Assembly (NCBI RefSeq): GCF_012489685.1
Contig: NC_080046.1
Coordinates: 35,055,176 to 35,119,175, forward strand
DNA: 64,000 nt
Origin: Lotus japonicus
Lineage: Eukaryota; Streptophyta; Magnoliopsida; Fabales; Fabaceae
Direction: 5' to 3'
The position numbers and the translations under genes were made by a program. Below are positions 44,840 to 56,489 of the stretch, piece after piece. Positions within the stretch are counted from its first letter, which is position 1. The number at the start of each line of letters is the position of its first letter. The notes below the pieces were generated by a model. That model was not told the origin of the DNA. It saw only the letters and a list, made by a program, of their open reading frames with translations, and ran no database searches.

Positions 44840-47121
44840 ATGGACAATTTTTTTGTAAAGAGAGCAAGGTCATCAAGTGAGCAATGTGGATCAAGCTCAT
44901 CTCAATAACAACCACCACATGTTGAAGTTAATCTAAATGAGTTGTCAACGGATCCTAGATTGCGACCAAGAATTATAACATATCATCCTAATGATCACGA
45001 TAAGATATAGAGAGCATATTTGCAAAAAGGGCCATGTCAACCTAAGAATCACAACTTTCCACAAAAAAATATCGGAACCTCAAAAAGAAGATTTTCTACG
45101 ACATGGTTCACTGAATTTGCAAGTTGGATAGAGTACAACATTGACAAAGATGTTGCATATTGTTTGTGTTTCTATCTCTTTAGGCCCAATCATGGAAAGC
45201 AAGGTGGTGGTGAGACATTTGCCACCGTGGGATTCAACAGTTGGAACAGGAAAGATAAGGTCACATTACATGTTGGAGGTCCTAATAGTGCTCATAACAT
45301 TGCTTTCAAGAAATGTGAGGACTTAATGAAACTAGATCAACATATTGACACTGTGATGTCTAGGCATTCTGACAGACAACCTAACATCTACAGAACACGA
45401 CTAAAGGCAACAATTGATTGTGTTTGTTGGCTATTAAAGCAAGGTTTAGCTTTTCGTGGTCATTATGAGTGAAAGGGTTCTACTAATCAAGGTAACTTCC
45501 TTGAGCTACTTAAATTTCTTGGCATGCACAATGATTTGATAAAAAGTGTTGTTTTGTATAATGCTCCTGCAAACCATCAATTAATTGCTCCAGCAATCCA
45601 AAAGGATATTGCTCATGCCGTTGCATTAGAAACTCCTAATGTTATTATTGCAGTTATCGGAAATGAATTCTTTGATATTCTTGTTGATGAAGCTCGTGAC
45701 ATATCAACTAAAGAACAAATGGAAATTACTCTGCGTTATGTTAATAAAACTAGAAGTATTGTTGAGCGTTTACTAGGTATTGTTCATGTTAAGGATACCA
45801 TTTCTTCATCATTGAAATCAGCAATTGATGAACTATTTTGTAAACATGGGCTTAGTATATCAAGTATCTGTGGACAAGGTTATGATGGTGCTAGCAACAT
45901 GAGTGGAGAACTTAATGGCCTGAAAAGTTTAATTTTAAGGGAGAATCCATGTGTGTATTATGTTCATTGCTTTGCTCATCAATTACAACTTACTTTAGTT
46001 GCTATTGCTCAAGAACATGGTGAAGTTTCCTTATTTTTTAATTTAGTCTCCAAGTTGATGAATGTTGTTGGGGGATCTTAGAAGCGAGTTGACATGCTTC
46101 GTGAAAAATAATTGGAACATATTAGAGAGGCATTAATCATAGGAGAAATTTCTAGTGGACAAGGTCTTAATCAAGAAACTAATTTTAAATGCCCTGTTGA
46201 TACTTGGTTATTATATTATAGATGTATCCTGCTATTATTGAAGTTCTGGACATTATGAAAGAAGATGGATACCCCCGACATGCAAAAGGTGAAGCATCTG
46301 GTCTTCTAATTATGTTGCAAGGTTTTGATTTTGTATTGTTCTTGCATTTTATGAGAAGTGTATTGGCTATTTCACATGAATTGTCACAATCATTGCAAAG
46401 GAAAGATCAAGACATTATGAATGCTATGAACTTGGTTAACATCACAAAGACTAGGTTTGGAACACTTAGGAATGATGGATGGGAGCCTTTATTAAAGGAA
46501 GTCATTTTATTTTGCAATAAGCAATATATTAGTCTTCCTGCTATGGAAAGTGTGTTTATTCATGTTTCATATCGTGTTGAGTTATTTTATACTGTGATAG
46601 ACATGCAGCTTCAAGAACTCAATGACTGTTTTGGTGAGATTAATACTTAATTGCTCCTTTGTTTGGCTTCTTTGGATCTATCTTATTTGCTCTCTGCTTT
46701 TGATAAGGCAAAGGTGTTGGAATTTGCAAGTTTTTATCCAAATGAGTTCACTCCATTTAATTTAGTGATGCTTGGTAATGCACTAGATTGTTACATCCTG
46801 GATATGCGTAGGAATGATGAATTTGCCTCTTTGAAAGGACTCCAACAACTTTCGGAGAAGTTGGTTGAAAAAGGAAGACATGTTGTTTATCCAAAAGTTT
46901 ATCTTCTTTTGAAATTGGCACTGATTTTACCTGTTGCAACTGCAACTGTAGAAAGAGCTTTCTCTGCCATGGATATTGTGAAGAATAGAAACCGAATTGG
47001 AGATACATGGATGAATGATTGTTTAGTTACTTACATTGAGAGTGATGTATTCAATAACATTGACTCTGAGCTTATTGTTCAACGATTTCAGAATATGAAA
47101 TGGTGTAGAGGACAACTATAA
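44840..47121 (+). pseudogene. hAT-family transposase (TTF-type zinc finger / hAT dimerisation), decayed
   Basis: The start MDNFFVKRARSSS is typical of plant TTF-type zinc-finger hAT proteins and is preceded by a splice-acceptor-like TTTTATTTTAG. The zinc-finger zone (RRFSTTWFTEFASWIEYN..FCLYLF-like) is at 45,080-45,190. The catalytic RNase H-like region is at 45,524-46,080 (GNEFFDILVDEARDIS, CGQGYDGASNMSGE, VYYVHCFAHQLQL). The C-terminal dimerisation segment is at 46,900-47,060 (LALILPVATATVERAFSAM). In-frame stops occur near 44,908, 45,008, 45,469 and 46,079, with a small deletion plus frameshift around 46,200. It cannot make a full transposase. Confidence 0.88.
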
Positions 47122-47214
47122 CTTGTATAATTTCTGATGTATAAACACATTATAGTTGTTTTTAATTATATTTTTATCGATGTTCTCATTTAAAAAATTT
47201 GAACCTCTGACACC

Positions 47215-47230
47215 GGGTCCTGGATCCGCC

Positions 47231-47233
<3 letters not shown>
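47215..47233 (+). repeat. Probable right terminus of the hAT element
   Basis: GGGTCCTGGATCCGCCA resembles the right inverted repeat usual for this hAT group (its reverse complement begins GGCGGATCCAGGA). The terminal CCTG seems eroded into the adjoining (TA)n tract. Confidence 0.5.

Positions 47234-47269
<36 letters not shown>
47234..47269. repeat. (TA)n microsatellite
   Basis: About 17 TA units between the hAT terminus and the next repeat. Confidence 0.9.
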
Positions 47270-47272
<3 letters not shown>

Positions 47273-48540
47273 TGGGTACAATAACCACGTCAATAAAAGC
47301 TGACAACAAGCTCAACCGCGATGGCAGAATCCTTCCAAAAACCTAATACCCACAAGCATAAGCACCAAAACCCTACCAATAACCTCAAAACACCCCACAC
47401 CAATAAAAATCAGCTAGAGCTAAGATCCAAATCCTAAGAAACCAAAAAACATAAAGTAAAAAGCACAAAAAAAAGCATAAACAAATACAGATAAACCAAT
47501 GTCAGCATTGCCTCCCAACCACACTCAAACCTAACATCCTTCAAGAAGAAACCCATCAACACTAGCTGGAAGCCAAAAACGCCGAGGTCGAAGGCGACCG
47601 TAGCCTCACCGATCTCGTCAACACCAATGAAAATTTAGGAGAGGAATCAACAACACCAGCAGGAGGCAACAAACACCGAGGTCGGAAGGCGACCATAGCC
47701 TCAATAAACTCGCCAACGCCAAAGAAAGAAAATGAGAGGAAGTTGTGCCCACGAGCCTAGGAAGACACTGCATTACCGCTGAAGGAAGCGCCATCATCAC
47801 AGCCTACAGCAGAAAAGGAAAGAACAGTGGAGAGCCTCTGCCATCACCAACACCCCAACCTTGCCAAACCACCACCACGAGCCTCGATCCAACTGAGCAT
47901 GGCCGAAGCACCACCTAGCTCAACTGCCACACCCAGCCACCATCATAAGCTACCCGAACAAAGAACCAAAACCTGATTGAAAACATCCTCAAAACACCTC
48001 TGCCGAGAAAACCCGGTCTGAATGAACGACCATGCCAGTGAAGCAGAGAGGAGCAGCAGCGGCGTGGGGGGCAAGAGAACACCCACACCGGACCAGCACA
48101 GCGCGACCTCGACGGAATCTGAAGCAAGAACCACGAAACAAAACGCATCAAGTAGAAAAGGGAGAGCCACTCCATGACGATGGGAGATCAGAACAGAGTC
48201 GATCCCGGGAAATGGAGGAAGAAACGCCATCACCAAGCACACAGGAACCAAACACACCGCAATTAGAGCTGATCCAGAATAGATCGGGGGATGGCCTCCG
48301 CCACCACGACCTTATTGAAGACTAAAGAAAGAACTCGAAATCCTAAACGCCAAGCACCACTAGAAACAAATCACTAGATCCCGAGAGGGTTGGGGAGAAG
48401 GAGATAGACGAACAAAGAAAGGCGAGAAACGGATGGTTGCAGCCGCGCACGGGGGAAGCGCGACAGCCACCCATGGGAACCATGTTAAGAGGTGAAGAGA
48501 GAGGGCAGAGTGGTTAGGGTTGTAGAGAGCGGATAGAAAA
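47270..48540 (-). other. Unclassified GC-richer repeat-like block
   Basis: Base composition changes sharply from the AT-rich flanks. The minus strand holds several overlapping open stretches (47,618-47,800, 47,915-48,175, 47,943-48,257) with no recognised domain. A near-duplicate phrase (GCCGAGGTCGAAGGCGACC near 47,582 and CCGAGGTCGGAAGGCGACC near 47,675) suggests internal duplication. It could be the leader of a minus-strand retroelement ending at the (TA)n tract, but I cannot prove it. Confidence 0.3.
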
Positions 48541-48599
48541 TAATAATCACTTTTATTTATGTCACTAAAAGCTTTAATTCTTGTAGTGTTATTTTTTGA

Positions 48600-48806
48600 G
48601 TAAGTGAGCTTATATGCCACGAAACTAGTAGACCTTGGCATTCAGTGCTTCATCATGTTTTAAGGGAGGGAAATGCGTGTGCGACCTTTTTAGCAAAGCA
48701 TGATGCTCTTCAGGTAGAAACTCTTAAGTCTGTGGAGCAACCATTGGAGGGCATGAGTTTGCTTCTTTTGGCTGACGCTTCGGGCGTCACCTCTTTGAGG
48801 CCTTAG
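48600..48806 (+). pseudogene. LINE-type RNase H C-terminal remnant
   Basis: The frame reads WHSVLHHVLREGNACATFLA followed by GMSLLLLADASGVTSL and a stop at 48,804-48,806. The HVLREGN-CA--LAK motif and the LLADASG ending are typical of the RNase H domain that closes ORF2 of plant LINEs. The frame opens at 48,600 after a stop, so this is only the 3' end of the element. Confidence 0.75.
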
Positions 48807-49018
48807 CCTGGACCTTCTCGGTTCTTTTTTTTTTTTTTATTATTTGTATAATAAATAAAACCTAGTGGATGTTTCTTTTGCTCATACGTTGCATAAATAT
48901 TAAATTGAATTAGTTATATATATATATATATATTTACAACTTAAATTATTTATATTTATTCAATCAAATTCATTGACTAGATTTTAGGAAACTACATGAT
49001 TTGATATATTATTATACT
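48807..49018. other. AT-rich spacer with T-tract and (TA)n
   Basis: A T-run (about 48,825-48,838) may belong to the LINE remnant's 3' region. A short (TA) run lies at 48,915-48,931. Nothing else seen. Confidence 0.4.
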
Positions 49019-49253
49019 GGCTTAATAGTTCTTTGGGTCCCTCATTTATCACGATATTACATTTTTGGTCCCCATAAAAAAATTAGCACTTTTGGTCCTT
49101 CACATTACTTAATTTTTTTGCAAAAATGATCCCTATTTGGGACTAAAACGGTAAAAGTGTGTAAACGTGAGGGACTAATTTTGCTAATTTTTTTCTAGAG
49201 TGACCAAAAGTGCAAAATCGTGATAAGTGAGGGACCAAAAGAGCTATTAAACC
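49019..49253. mobile_element. MITE with about 45-bp inverted repeats
   Basis: GGCTTAATAGTTCTTTGGG at the left end and the reverse complement of the right end (GGTTTAATAGCTCTTTTGG) form inverted repeats that continue for about 45-50 bases with several mismatches (...GGTCCCTCAYTTATCACG). 235 bp long, no coding capacity. A clean target duplication was not found. The termini resemble those of the larger MULE at 57,445. Confidence 0.8.
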
Positions 49254-49930
49254 ATATTAATTTTTAAAAACATTACTCTAATATTTTTCACAAATGAGCT
49301 TAATTAACTCTAAGCACCGTCAACCCTGCTCCGAGCTGCCACGACCTTGCTTTCTGCCATTGGTGTCGCTCGCATCCGTCACTATACCGCTCTCGACCTC
49401 CACTGTTATCGGGTTCTCTATCGAGTTTGGCTCTGTGTTTCGCGTATGCTTTCCTTCCTGCTTGGGCGTTTGAACCGTGCGGATCCAACAAATCATCGTC
49501 GTTCCGGAAGGCTCCAACAGTAACCCGTTGCTCTTCCTCTCATTTGTTACAACCCTCTGCTCTGACCTCTCCTCTCCTCTGACATCTTTTTTGTCGCAAT
49601 CTTCTGTTCTCCAGACATTATCCTCTGTTTTGAATTTGGCAATGGGCTCCAATAGGTTTTCTTCAACCCTAGCCAATGGGTCGACGACAACTACCGTTGG
49701 AATCGACGAATCAGGTTCAGGGGAAGGTTGCGAGTGTGGTGTCGACAATGGTGAAGGGAATGACGAGTTTAGGTATCCAATTTTTGTTCCTTTGGAATTT
49801 TTTTCCTTTGCTAAGGGAGGTTCATGTTGTTTATATGGTGATTAAGTGTTTGTGTATTCTTGTAGGTGGTTGAAGATTTTTATTTTTGTTATCCCTATTG
49901 TCCTATGTCCAAGCTTAGTCTTTTTACTCT
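49254..49930. other. Unclassified region with short ORFs on both strands
   Basis: Plus-strand frame 49,477-49,845 (122 aa) and minus-strand frame 49,748-49,320 (142 aa, acidic/Ser-rich) overlap each other. Neither shows a domain that I recognise. Could be a decayed retroelement segment. Confidence 0.3.
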
Positions 49931-50041
49931 TTTTTGGTACATCAGAAAGATAAATTGCACCTTACAGGAATTGATACCTGGACCCACCGAACTCATATAT
50001 CCCCTAACTCTTACTACTTGAGCTATCATTCGGAGACAATC
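49931..50041 (-). mobile_element. tRNA-derived SINE
   Basis: On the minus strand it begins GATTGTCTCCGAATG, has an A-box-like TAGCTCAAGTAG, then a weak B-box-like GGTATCAATTCC. It ends AATTTATCTTTCTGATGTACC followed by an A-rich tail. This ending is familiar from legume SINEs. About 110 bp. Confidence 0.65.
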
Positions 50042-50714
50042 TTTTTTTTCTTTATGAAAATATTTCGACTTCCAAAAAACAAATGAGCTGAATTTTTCTC
50101 AAAAAAAAATAAAACTTACTTAAATCAAGTAAAAAAAAAACTAGTCAAATAACGCAAGAGAAGGCAGATTTGAGGGATCGGCTCACAAAAACATGTTGCG
50201 CGCCTCCAAAGAAGGAAGGAGAACGTGTCAAATTCCTCGTAGCCAGCCGTCTTTGGCCATACACAATACAAAGTCAATCTCACTTCTCAAGTCAAACCAC
50301 ATCAAAGTTTTTATTTGCCATGAATTGATCACCTCATCGTCATCATACTTAATTAATTGGACTTGGTGCATGTTTTTAGTGGCCACGAAAAGGTCAATTC
50401 TCGTGCAAATTGGTTATGACGGTTCTGAATATATTGATGATAACATTCCTATATATACTAGTTCTCATAAGCTTTAAAATCAATATCCCATAGTCTCAGT
50501 CATCCTAACAAGACAAGAACTATATTCCCATTGTTTAATTCTGAAAGCTCTACATTGACTAAAAATAGTTCTAGCCTTTACAGAGTCCATTACAAGTGTT
50601 AGGAGGAAAAGTCATTATAGCTGCTCCACATCCTACTTTCTGTAATCTCTTTGCAGGTTTTTTTCTCTAGTCGGACAAAAATTAGAAATGTATTTTACTT
50701 TTTAAAAAATAAAT
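50042..50714. other. Intergenic, nothing recognised
   Basis: AT-rich. The small frame 50,193-50,477 has no recognisable similarity and poor coding character. Confidence 0.4.
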
Positions 50715-51197
50715 AAATCACATGAAGAGTGTTGGAGTGTGCAGCATTGAAGGATCTGTGCAGCATCTCAAGCCTACTCATCCAAATATGTATGGGTCTT
50801 CTTGAGAGTTTAGTTTTTTGTGGTTTGAGTTGTTCTCTTTTCGTTTGGGTTGTTTCGGTGCTGCATTTAGGGTTGTTTTTCATTGACTTACTATGGTTAG
50901 ATTTGGGTTTTCATATTTTTTTTGTATTGGGTTCTTTTTCTATATTGTATGACTCAAATGCACTTCTTGGGAATGTTGTACTCTTTTTCCTTCACTGGGA
51001 TTTAATCTCACTGGGTTTTTCCTAGGAAGGTTTTAATGAGGCACGTTCTCTGAGTGTGGTCTTTGAGGAGGTTTTAATTGGTGAGGTTTTGGTATTTGTC
51101 CTACTTATGAGAGGGTTGTTCTCATTGTTGCTTCTATTCATTATATTATATCATTTTGCTTTCGGAAAAAAAATCACATGAAGAGTGTTGGAGTGTG
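50715..51197 (+). mobile_element. 5'-truncated LINE-like insertion with 27-bp target duplication
   Basis: The same 27 bases (starting AAATCACATGAAGAG) occur at 50,715-50,741 and 51,171-51,197. The 429-bp insert between them ends in an A-run right at the second copy. A long target duplication plus A-tail is the signature of non-LTR retrotransposition. The insert looks like 3' untranslated LINE sequence; the 98-aa frame at 50,729-51,025 is not a gene. Confidence 0.8.
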
Positions 51198-52914
51198 TGT
51201 TTAAAAGAGCGTGTTGTTAGCCTTCATCCGCACCATATAATCTAGTTTGATCAATATGTCTCAAATATAGTTAGATTACACACAGGTAATTTACACATAG
51301 TTGTACTTTTAAACAGATTCCCCTAATATGCACACAAATGCTTTTGTGTAAGGTTACACAGCTCCCCTTTCAACACTCTTTCACAGGTTAAGGTAACATT
51401 TTTTTCATTTTAAATTTATTTATTTTACTTTGACTCGAATGTTTTGTTAATTATACTATGGCCCCAAAGTCAACTATGGCCTAATAACTCTAGATTGTCC
51501 TCAACCTCTCCGCCTCCTCCATCCTCAGTCGCACACCACCTCTTGAATGACGAGGGGATCCTCCGTCCATCTCCGATGCGGGTTTCACGGGAACCGCTTT
51601 GATCTAAGTCACGATCTTCTCCTCCACGTGGGGTTGGGTCACGACGAGCCAGAAGAATCAACCGAGGGCGACAGAGGAGGTGTCCCTTCCAACGAGGATG
51701 AAGTTTAGAACAATGTGCTAGAGGACGACGAAGACGAAGAAGAGTTTTCTGGCAGTGTTGCGTTGAACTTCTTCTTCCCCACCCAGATAGTCGCTCCTTC
51801 ATCGTCACTGGAAACAAAGAAGAACAAGCGAACCTAATAATGGACTGACCGAAGTGAAATTTGCGAGTTATGGGGCTTCAATGATGAGATTGATGCAATG
51901 GATTTTGGAATGGTGGATCGGTATATTATGAAGTTTCTGACCATAAAGATTCACACATTTCGATGAGATTTTGTCTAAACAGAGAATGAAGGTGCTTTTC
52001 TTTTTCTAATTTGTTGGGTAGGGGGATTTGATTAGAAGATTTGTAAAGAGTTGCGATTTTGGTTGTGGTCCTGCTTCATCTTTAGGTGTCCTTATGGGTC
52101 TATATCCGCTAGTGCGTAGCTCCGTAACTTTCCCTCTCCCCATCAGTAGCCAGAGCCCGCACTTTTGTGACGGAGGAAGGATTGGTGGTGGCGGTGGTGA
52201 CTGTGGCACAGGAAAAAAAGGTTAAGGAAGGGGGTTGCTGGAGAGGAGGTGGAGGAAGGGAGGGTTAGTGATCATGGGGAAGGGATGAGAAGATCTAGTA
52301 GTGGTTGTGGTGGAGGGCGATGAGGTTGAGGGGAGGGAGGGTGGTGGAGAGAAGGTGGATGAAGGGAGAGGTGGTGGAAGTATTTGGGAGTGAGGGTTCT
52401 AATGTATTTTACCAGAGATTTAGGTCAAACTATAATAATCTTTTTAACTAAAAAAACTAAGTCGGATAAACATTTGATATGTGGACATAAATGACTTGTG
52501 CAACCTTACAAAAAAATTGTGAATATTAGGTGAACCTCCTTATCTTTTGCTCCTTTGTACTAAAAATTGCTAGTTACATCATCATTGTTAATGCTAATTT
52601 CTCCTATTCTCCCCTAAGCTACAAGCAAAAAAATTTCAACATATGTTGGTACTCGTCGGATATATACAGATTAAAACTTAGGTACTCTTATCTCAGAGTA
52701 CCAGCTTTCTTTCCTTTAGCCATAATCACATTCATCATCTTCTGACTCTAGCGCTGAAGGTAAAGAATGAAGAATTGAAATGTAGACCTCTTGCCCCAGA
52801 CTGTGAGTATTTAGAGCTCGAGCAAATTGTCTCATGTGGAGGATAGTTGTATCACATCAGAAGAGTGGAGGCCCCTTACCCTCCCATCCTTTCTTCCCTT
52901 GTAACAGTGAGACT
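51198..52914. other. Region downstream of the PP2C gene, no confident feature
   Basis: Between 51,470 and 51,990 a decayed coding-like stretch can be read on the plus strand (acidic VLEDDEDEEEFSGS, later ICELWGFNDEIDAMDFG) with several stops; possibly an old pseudogene, family not recognised. Between 52,160 and 52,390 the sequence is GGT/GGA-rich. The 3' UTR of the PP2C gene should occupy the last few hundred bases. Confidence 0.35.
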
Positions 52915-54675
52915 TTAAACATAGTTCTGCAATCTGATAATCATAACACTAATATCATCGATAGATCCTCGTGATACAGACAAATCTACGAGCTTCTTAC
53001 AAGCCAGCAATGATTGTTGTCTATTGCTCCCTACACAAAAAGAACGAGCAACATCTAATGCTTCCTGATTACTAACCTGAAACAAGAGTGAGAAAGAAAC
53101 TAAGTTAGCCAGTTAATAGTTGAGCAATAATGCCATCCTAGAACTTTCAAAAGGAAACTACTACATTGATGTTAGTACAATGAATTGCTTAACTCATGTA
53201 CCTTTTCCCATAATCCATCTGAAGCTAAGATTAAAAAGTCATGTTGAGGTTCAATTCTTAGAACTCTGGTCTCAGGTTCTGCTATCACCCATTGTTTCAG
53301 GTGTCCATCTCCTATTCCTCTAGAAACAGCAAGTGATCCTTGGATTCTCCAAACACCGCGGCATAAATCCACATAGCCACCCTACAAATCAAATTTCAAA
53401 TTAAGAATAAGAGATTGAGAAAGAGACTACTTACAAATGTTTCAATGATGAAAGACCCGCAGAAGAGAAAATTGCTATCATATTCACATGCTCACCTGAG
53501 TCTCAATCCTGTCCTTTTCATCTTCCCTTGAAGGTCGGTGGTCAGATGTTAGGGCCTCCGCAACACCTCCTCTGCTAATGACAGCGCGACAATCGCCGGC
53601 ATTGGACACGACAAGGTTACCATTCCTGATCAATGCTGTTACACAGCAAGAGCCACCACGAAGATCCTCTTTCAAGAAATCAGAATCTGTGCTGAGGTAA
53701 CCTTGCTTCACAGCCTCCTCAACATCATTCTCATCTCTCCTAATCACTTCATCCAAGATATTCTTTTCCAAGTTATGTGCTGCGAATTCCGAAGCTTTTG
53801 CACCTCCATGCCCATCAAATATGCCAAAGAAAGCCTGTGATGACCACCAAAAGCATTTTACATGTTAGAACTGATTGCAATTGCATCCATTTTCCAAACC
53901 CCATTCAACCTTGAATTCACTATAAAATTTCTAAATTTACTTATTTTAGTAATCTATATGTACCACAACTCACAAGTAATGACCAAATCCAAGCAATCAC
54001 AAGAGGATTTTGCAGCTTCAAATAATTACCACTCAAGCATTGAACTTCAAGGCTTTTTCCACTTATACCCATGATAAGATGTAAGGTGAGAAAATTTGCC
54101 TCCTAACTCTGCATAAATTAACTACAACAATGTTCCAAAAGTAGCCATAAAATTCACATGCAGCAACCTATCACAATCATTCATTACTTCAAAAGCTTGA
54201 AACTTTTCCGAAAACCCATGTCCTAAACACACACAATTATCCCAATTATGCTAAAATTCCCGAAAGAAAAAAAGCGTTTTTTTTTAATTACCTGAGTTGG
54301 TTCTCCCTGAAGATCAACAGCAGCAGAGAAACGATCCTCCATATGCCGCCTCATTCCTCTCTTACAGTAAACAGAAAACCCAATTCCCTCAACCTCGACG
54401 ACATCCCTCGTCGCCGGCGACACCGCCGCCGCCGCCGGTACGCCGAAGGTGAGAGAACCAATCGGTATGTCAAGCTTGGCCGGTCTCTTCTTCTTCAACA
54501 ACGGCGAAGAGGGTGAAGAGCAACACGGCGTCGGAGAAGGTGGCTCGAGAATCGGAAGCGAGAGCATGAGGGGTTCCGGCGCGGAGGTGGAAGAGATGAT
54601 GGAGGTTTTTCTGTAGAAGCGGTTAGTAGAGAGAGGGAATACAGGGGAACTGGAAACAGCGACGGAGCAAGACAT
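52915..54675 (-). CDS. AP2C1-like: Protein phosphatase 2C, AP2C/MP2C type (MAPK phosphatase), 4 exons
   Basis: Mg/Mn-dependent Ser/Thr phosphatase. Exons 54,675-54,292, 53,834-53,496, 53,381-53,202 and 53,076-52,915 (stop 52,917-52,915) join in phase 0 with GT-AG introns to 354 aa. The ATG at 54,675 (MSCSVAV) is the first in frame. Residues 61-71 [11 protein letters not shown] fit the kinase-interaction motif (basic cluster then LxI) that docks MAPKs in AP2C1 and alfalfa MP2C. Catalytic motifs: RHMEDRF (110-116), [10 protein letters not shown] (metal-binding D135), SNAGDCRAV (206-213), [18 protein letters not shown] (D296) and the final DDIS (341-344). All key acids are present, so an active enzyme is expected. 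By family, it dampens stress- or wound-activated MAPKs. Length is slightly below AP2C1 because the N-terminus is short. Confidence 0.95.
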
Positions 54676-54837
54676 GTTGGAAGTTTGCAATGTAAACGTT
54701 GATTTATGGTTCTTCTTGTTCTTAATTCCTAGGATTCAAATTTCAAAGTGTGGTTTGTGTTTGTGATTTTGTTTTGTGTTTGTTTCTGATTTTTTGGTGT
54801 GAATGGAAATGAAAGGGGAAGAGGGAAATGCGGGTGG

Positions 54838-54845
54838 TATTTAAA
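54838..54845 (-). promoter_or_regulatory. TATA-like box of the PP2C gene
   Basis: TTTAAATA on the minus strand, about 165 bases before the start codon, leaving room for a leader of roughly 130 bases. Proposed from position and sequence only. Confidence 0.45.
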
Positions 54846-55208
54846 GGAGAGAAGATGTGCCGCGATAATGGGTCAATGGGAGTATTTGGGTGGTGATTAA
54901 TCTAGTAATAGAGAGAGAAGAGTGGGTTTAATAATGATTAATCCATTTTTTAGTCAAATCTTAATGTTAATACAAGCTTCACACTTTGACCACATCTTTT
55001 GGAGCTCTTTTTTAGGGATCAAAATTTTATGTTGTTACTAATAATGTGGAGTATAACTCATAGATAGTTGAACTCTTTAAACATTTAATATAAAATTTAA
55101 TTCTTGAGCGGTGCGTATGAAGAAGTATTTGTTGGTAAGACTTATCTCTTAATTAAATGAGAGCCGACTAAAAAATCTCATGTTCTTAAATAACGTCTCA
55201 TTCACTAA

Positions 55209-55643
55209 TAGGGATGACAACGGGTCAGGTCAGACTCGGGTTTTGCCTTTCCCAAACTCAAACTCTCATTTCAAACCCGTTATAACCCGTCGGGGTTTGG
55301 GTTTGCCCAAACCCGTTATAACCTCAAACTCATGTCCTAACCTAACTTGATGCATAGACTTTTATGCAAAACAAAATGGAACTTATATGATTTTGTTGTG
55401 AAAAAACTTTTTATATCTTCTTTGCAAACAAATATAGTATCTTGTTCTTCAAATATAATCAAATTGTTAACAAATCAAGTTGTTAACATAGTATATAATA
55501 GAGTAATTTGTAATTTCATATATATTGTTCAGGTTCGGGTGCGGGTTTCACCAATATCAAACTCAATCATATCAAATTATACCCGTAAAATCGGGTCGGG
55601 TTCGGGTGGGCATACACAGGTTCGGATACCGTTGCCATCCATG
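55209..55643. mobile_element. hAT-type MITE rich in GGGTTTGGGT-like motifs
   Basis: Inverted termini TAGGGATGACAACGGG and (reverse complement of the right end) CATGGATGGCAACGG. Flanked by an 8-bp duplication with one mismatch, TTCACTAA (55,201-55,208) and TTCTCTAA (55,644-55,651); 8 bp is the hAT length. The interior has CCCGTTATAACCCGT and GGGTCGGGTTCGGGT stretches. The 111-aa frame over it is not a gene. Confidence 0.75.
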
Positions 55644-55651
55644 TTCTCTAA

Positions 55652-56489
55652 TCTAGTAATAAACTTGTGTTATATCAATTAAAACTTACTTATATAAAAT
55701 TATTAGGATCATATATAATTTTTTATTGATATGATATAATTCAGTGGTTAAAATATGAAATAAGACGCCATTTTGAAAATAAAGCAAGTTGATCCTTATT
55801 GTGGATGGGTTAAGACTTAAGAATACTGGGTTCCAATTGTTTGGCCGGTTTCTAGAATTTTGGAATCAGTATCACCATGCTGGACTAGTTCTTTTGATTT
55901 TTTCACATAATTCCAAAGTTATAATGCTAAGGATGTTCTATTTTTTTTTTTTAGAAAGTGATATGATGTGACTCATAAATGAAACATTTACTATTTCTAT
56001 TTAGGGTCACTACTTGAACTTCAAATAAAATTCTGAGCAACCTGACAAATATTATACGATCATCTGATTAATATGACTATAATGGTAAGATTAAGAAAGC
56101 AAGAATGTGTCGAAAAAGTTCTATAAAATATGAAAAACTCCTTGTCATTAAACATTATCTCTGAGTTATTGAGTACGACGGCATGATATACTAATCTCTA
56201 TTCTAGAACAGAACTTTTCAAGGTGGTTTGCAAAATTATGCTGCAAATATTAACCGGCATCAAAATCTGAGAACTTGAATGTTGACGGGAACGAAGTCTT
56301 TAATTAATTCTACATTTATATAAAAAACATGATAAGAGAATTGAATACCGGTAAAAAAAAAAGATAAGAGGGTTGAATACCGGTAAAGTCGTGTATAAAG
56401 AGTGATACATTTTTATCCTATTCATAGTTCGATGTGTATAAAGCATGATATAATATAAATTCTACTTAAATGACAAAATTACCCCCGTG
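55652..56489. other. Intergenic, AT-rich
   Basis: No gene. One 24-base phrase ending TTGAATACCGGTAAA is tandemly present near 56,331-56,360 and 56,362-56,391. Confidence 0.5.

Noticed and set aside
47915..48325. Open frames on both strands in the GC-rich block
   Set aside because: Mutually overlapping, no domain, inside repeat-like sequence; kept only as an unclassified block.
49981..50040. tRNA-like sequence
   Set aside because: A box is good but no cloverleaf can be drawn and the tail is SINE-like; called a SINE instead.
54676..54690. Upstream start for the PP2C gene (five residues longer)
   Set aside because: The codon at 54,690 is TTG, not ATG; the first ATG in frame is at 54,675.
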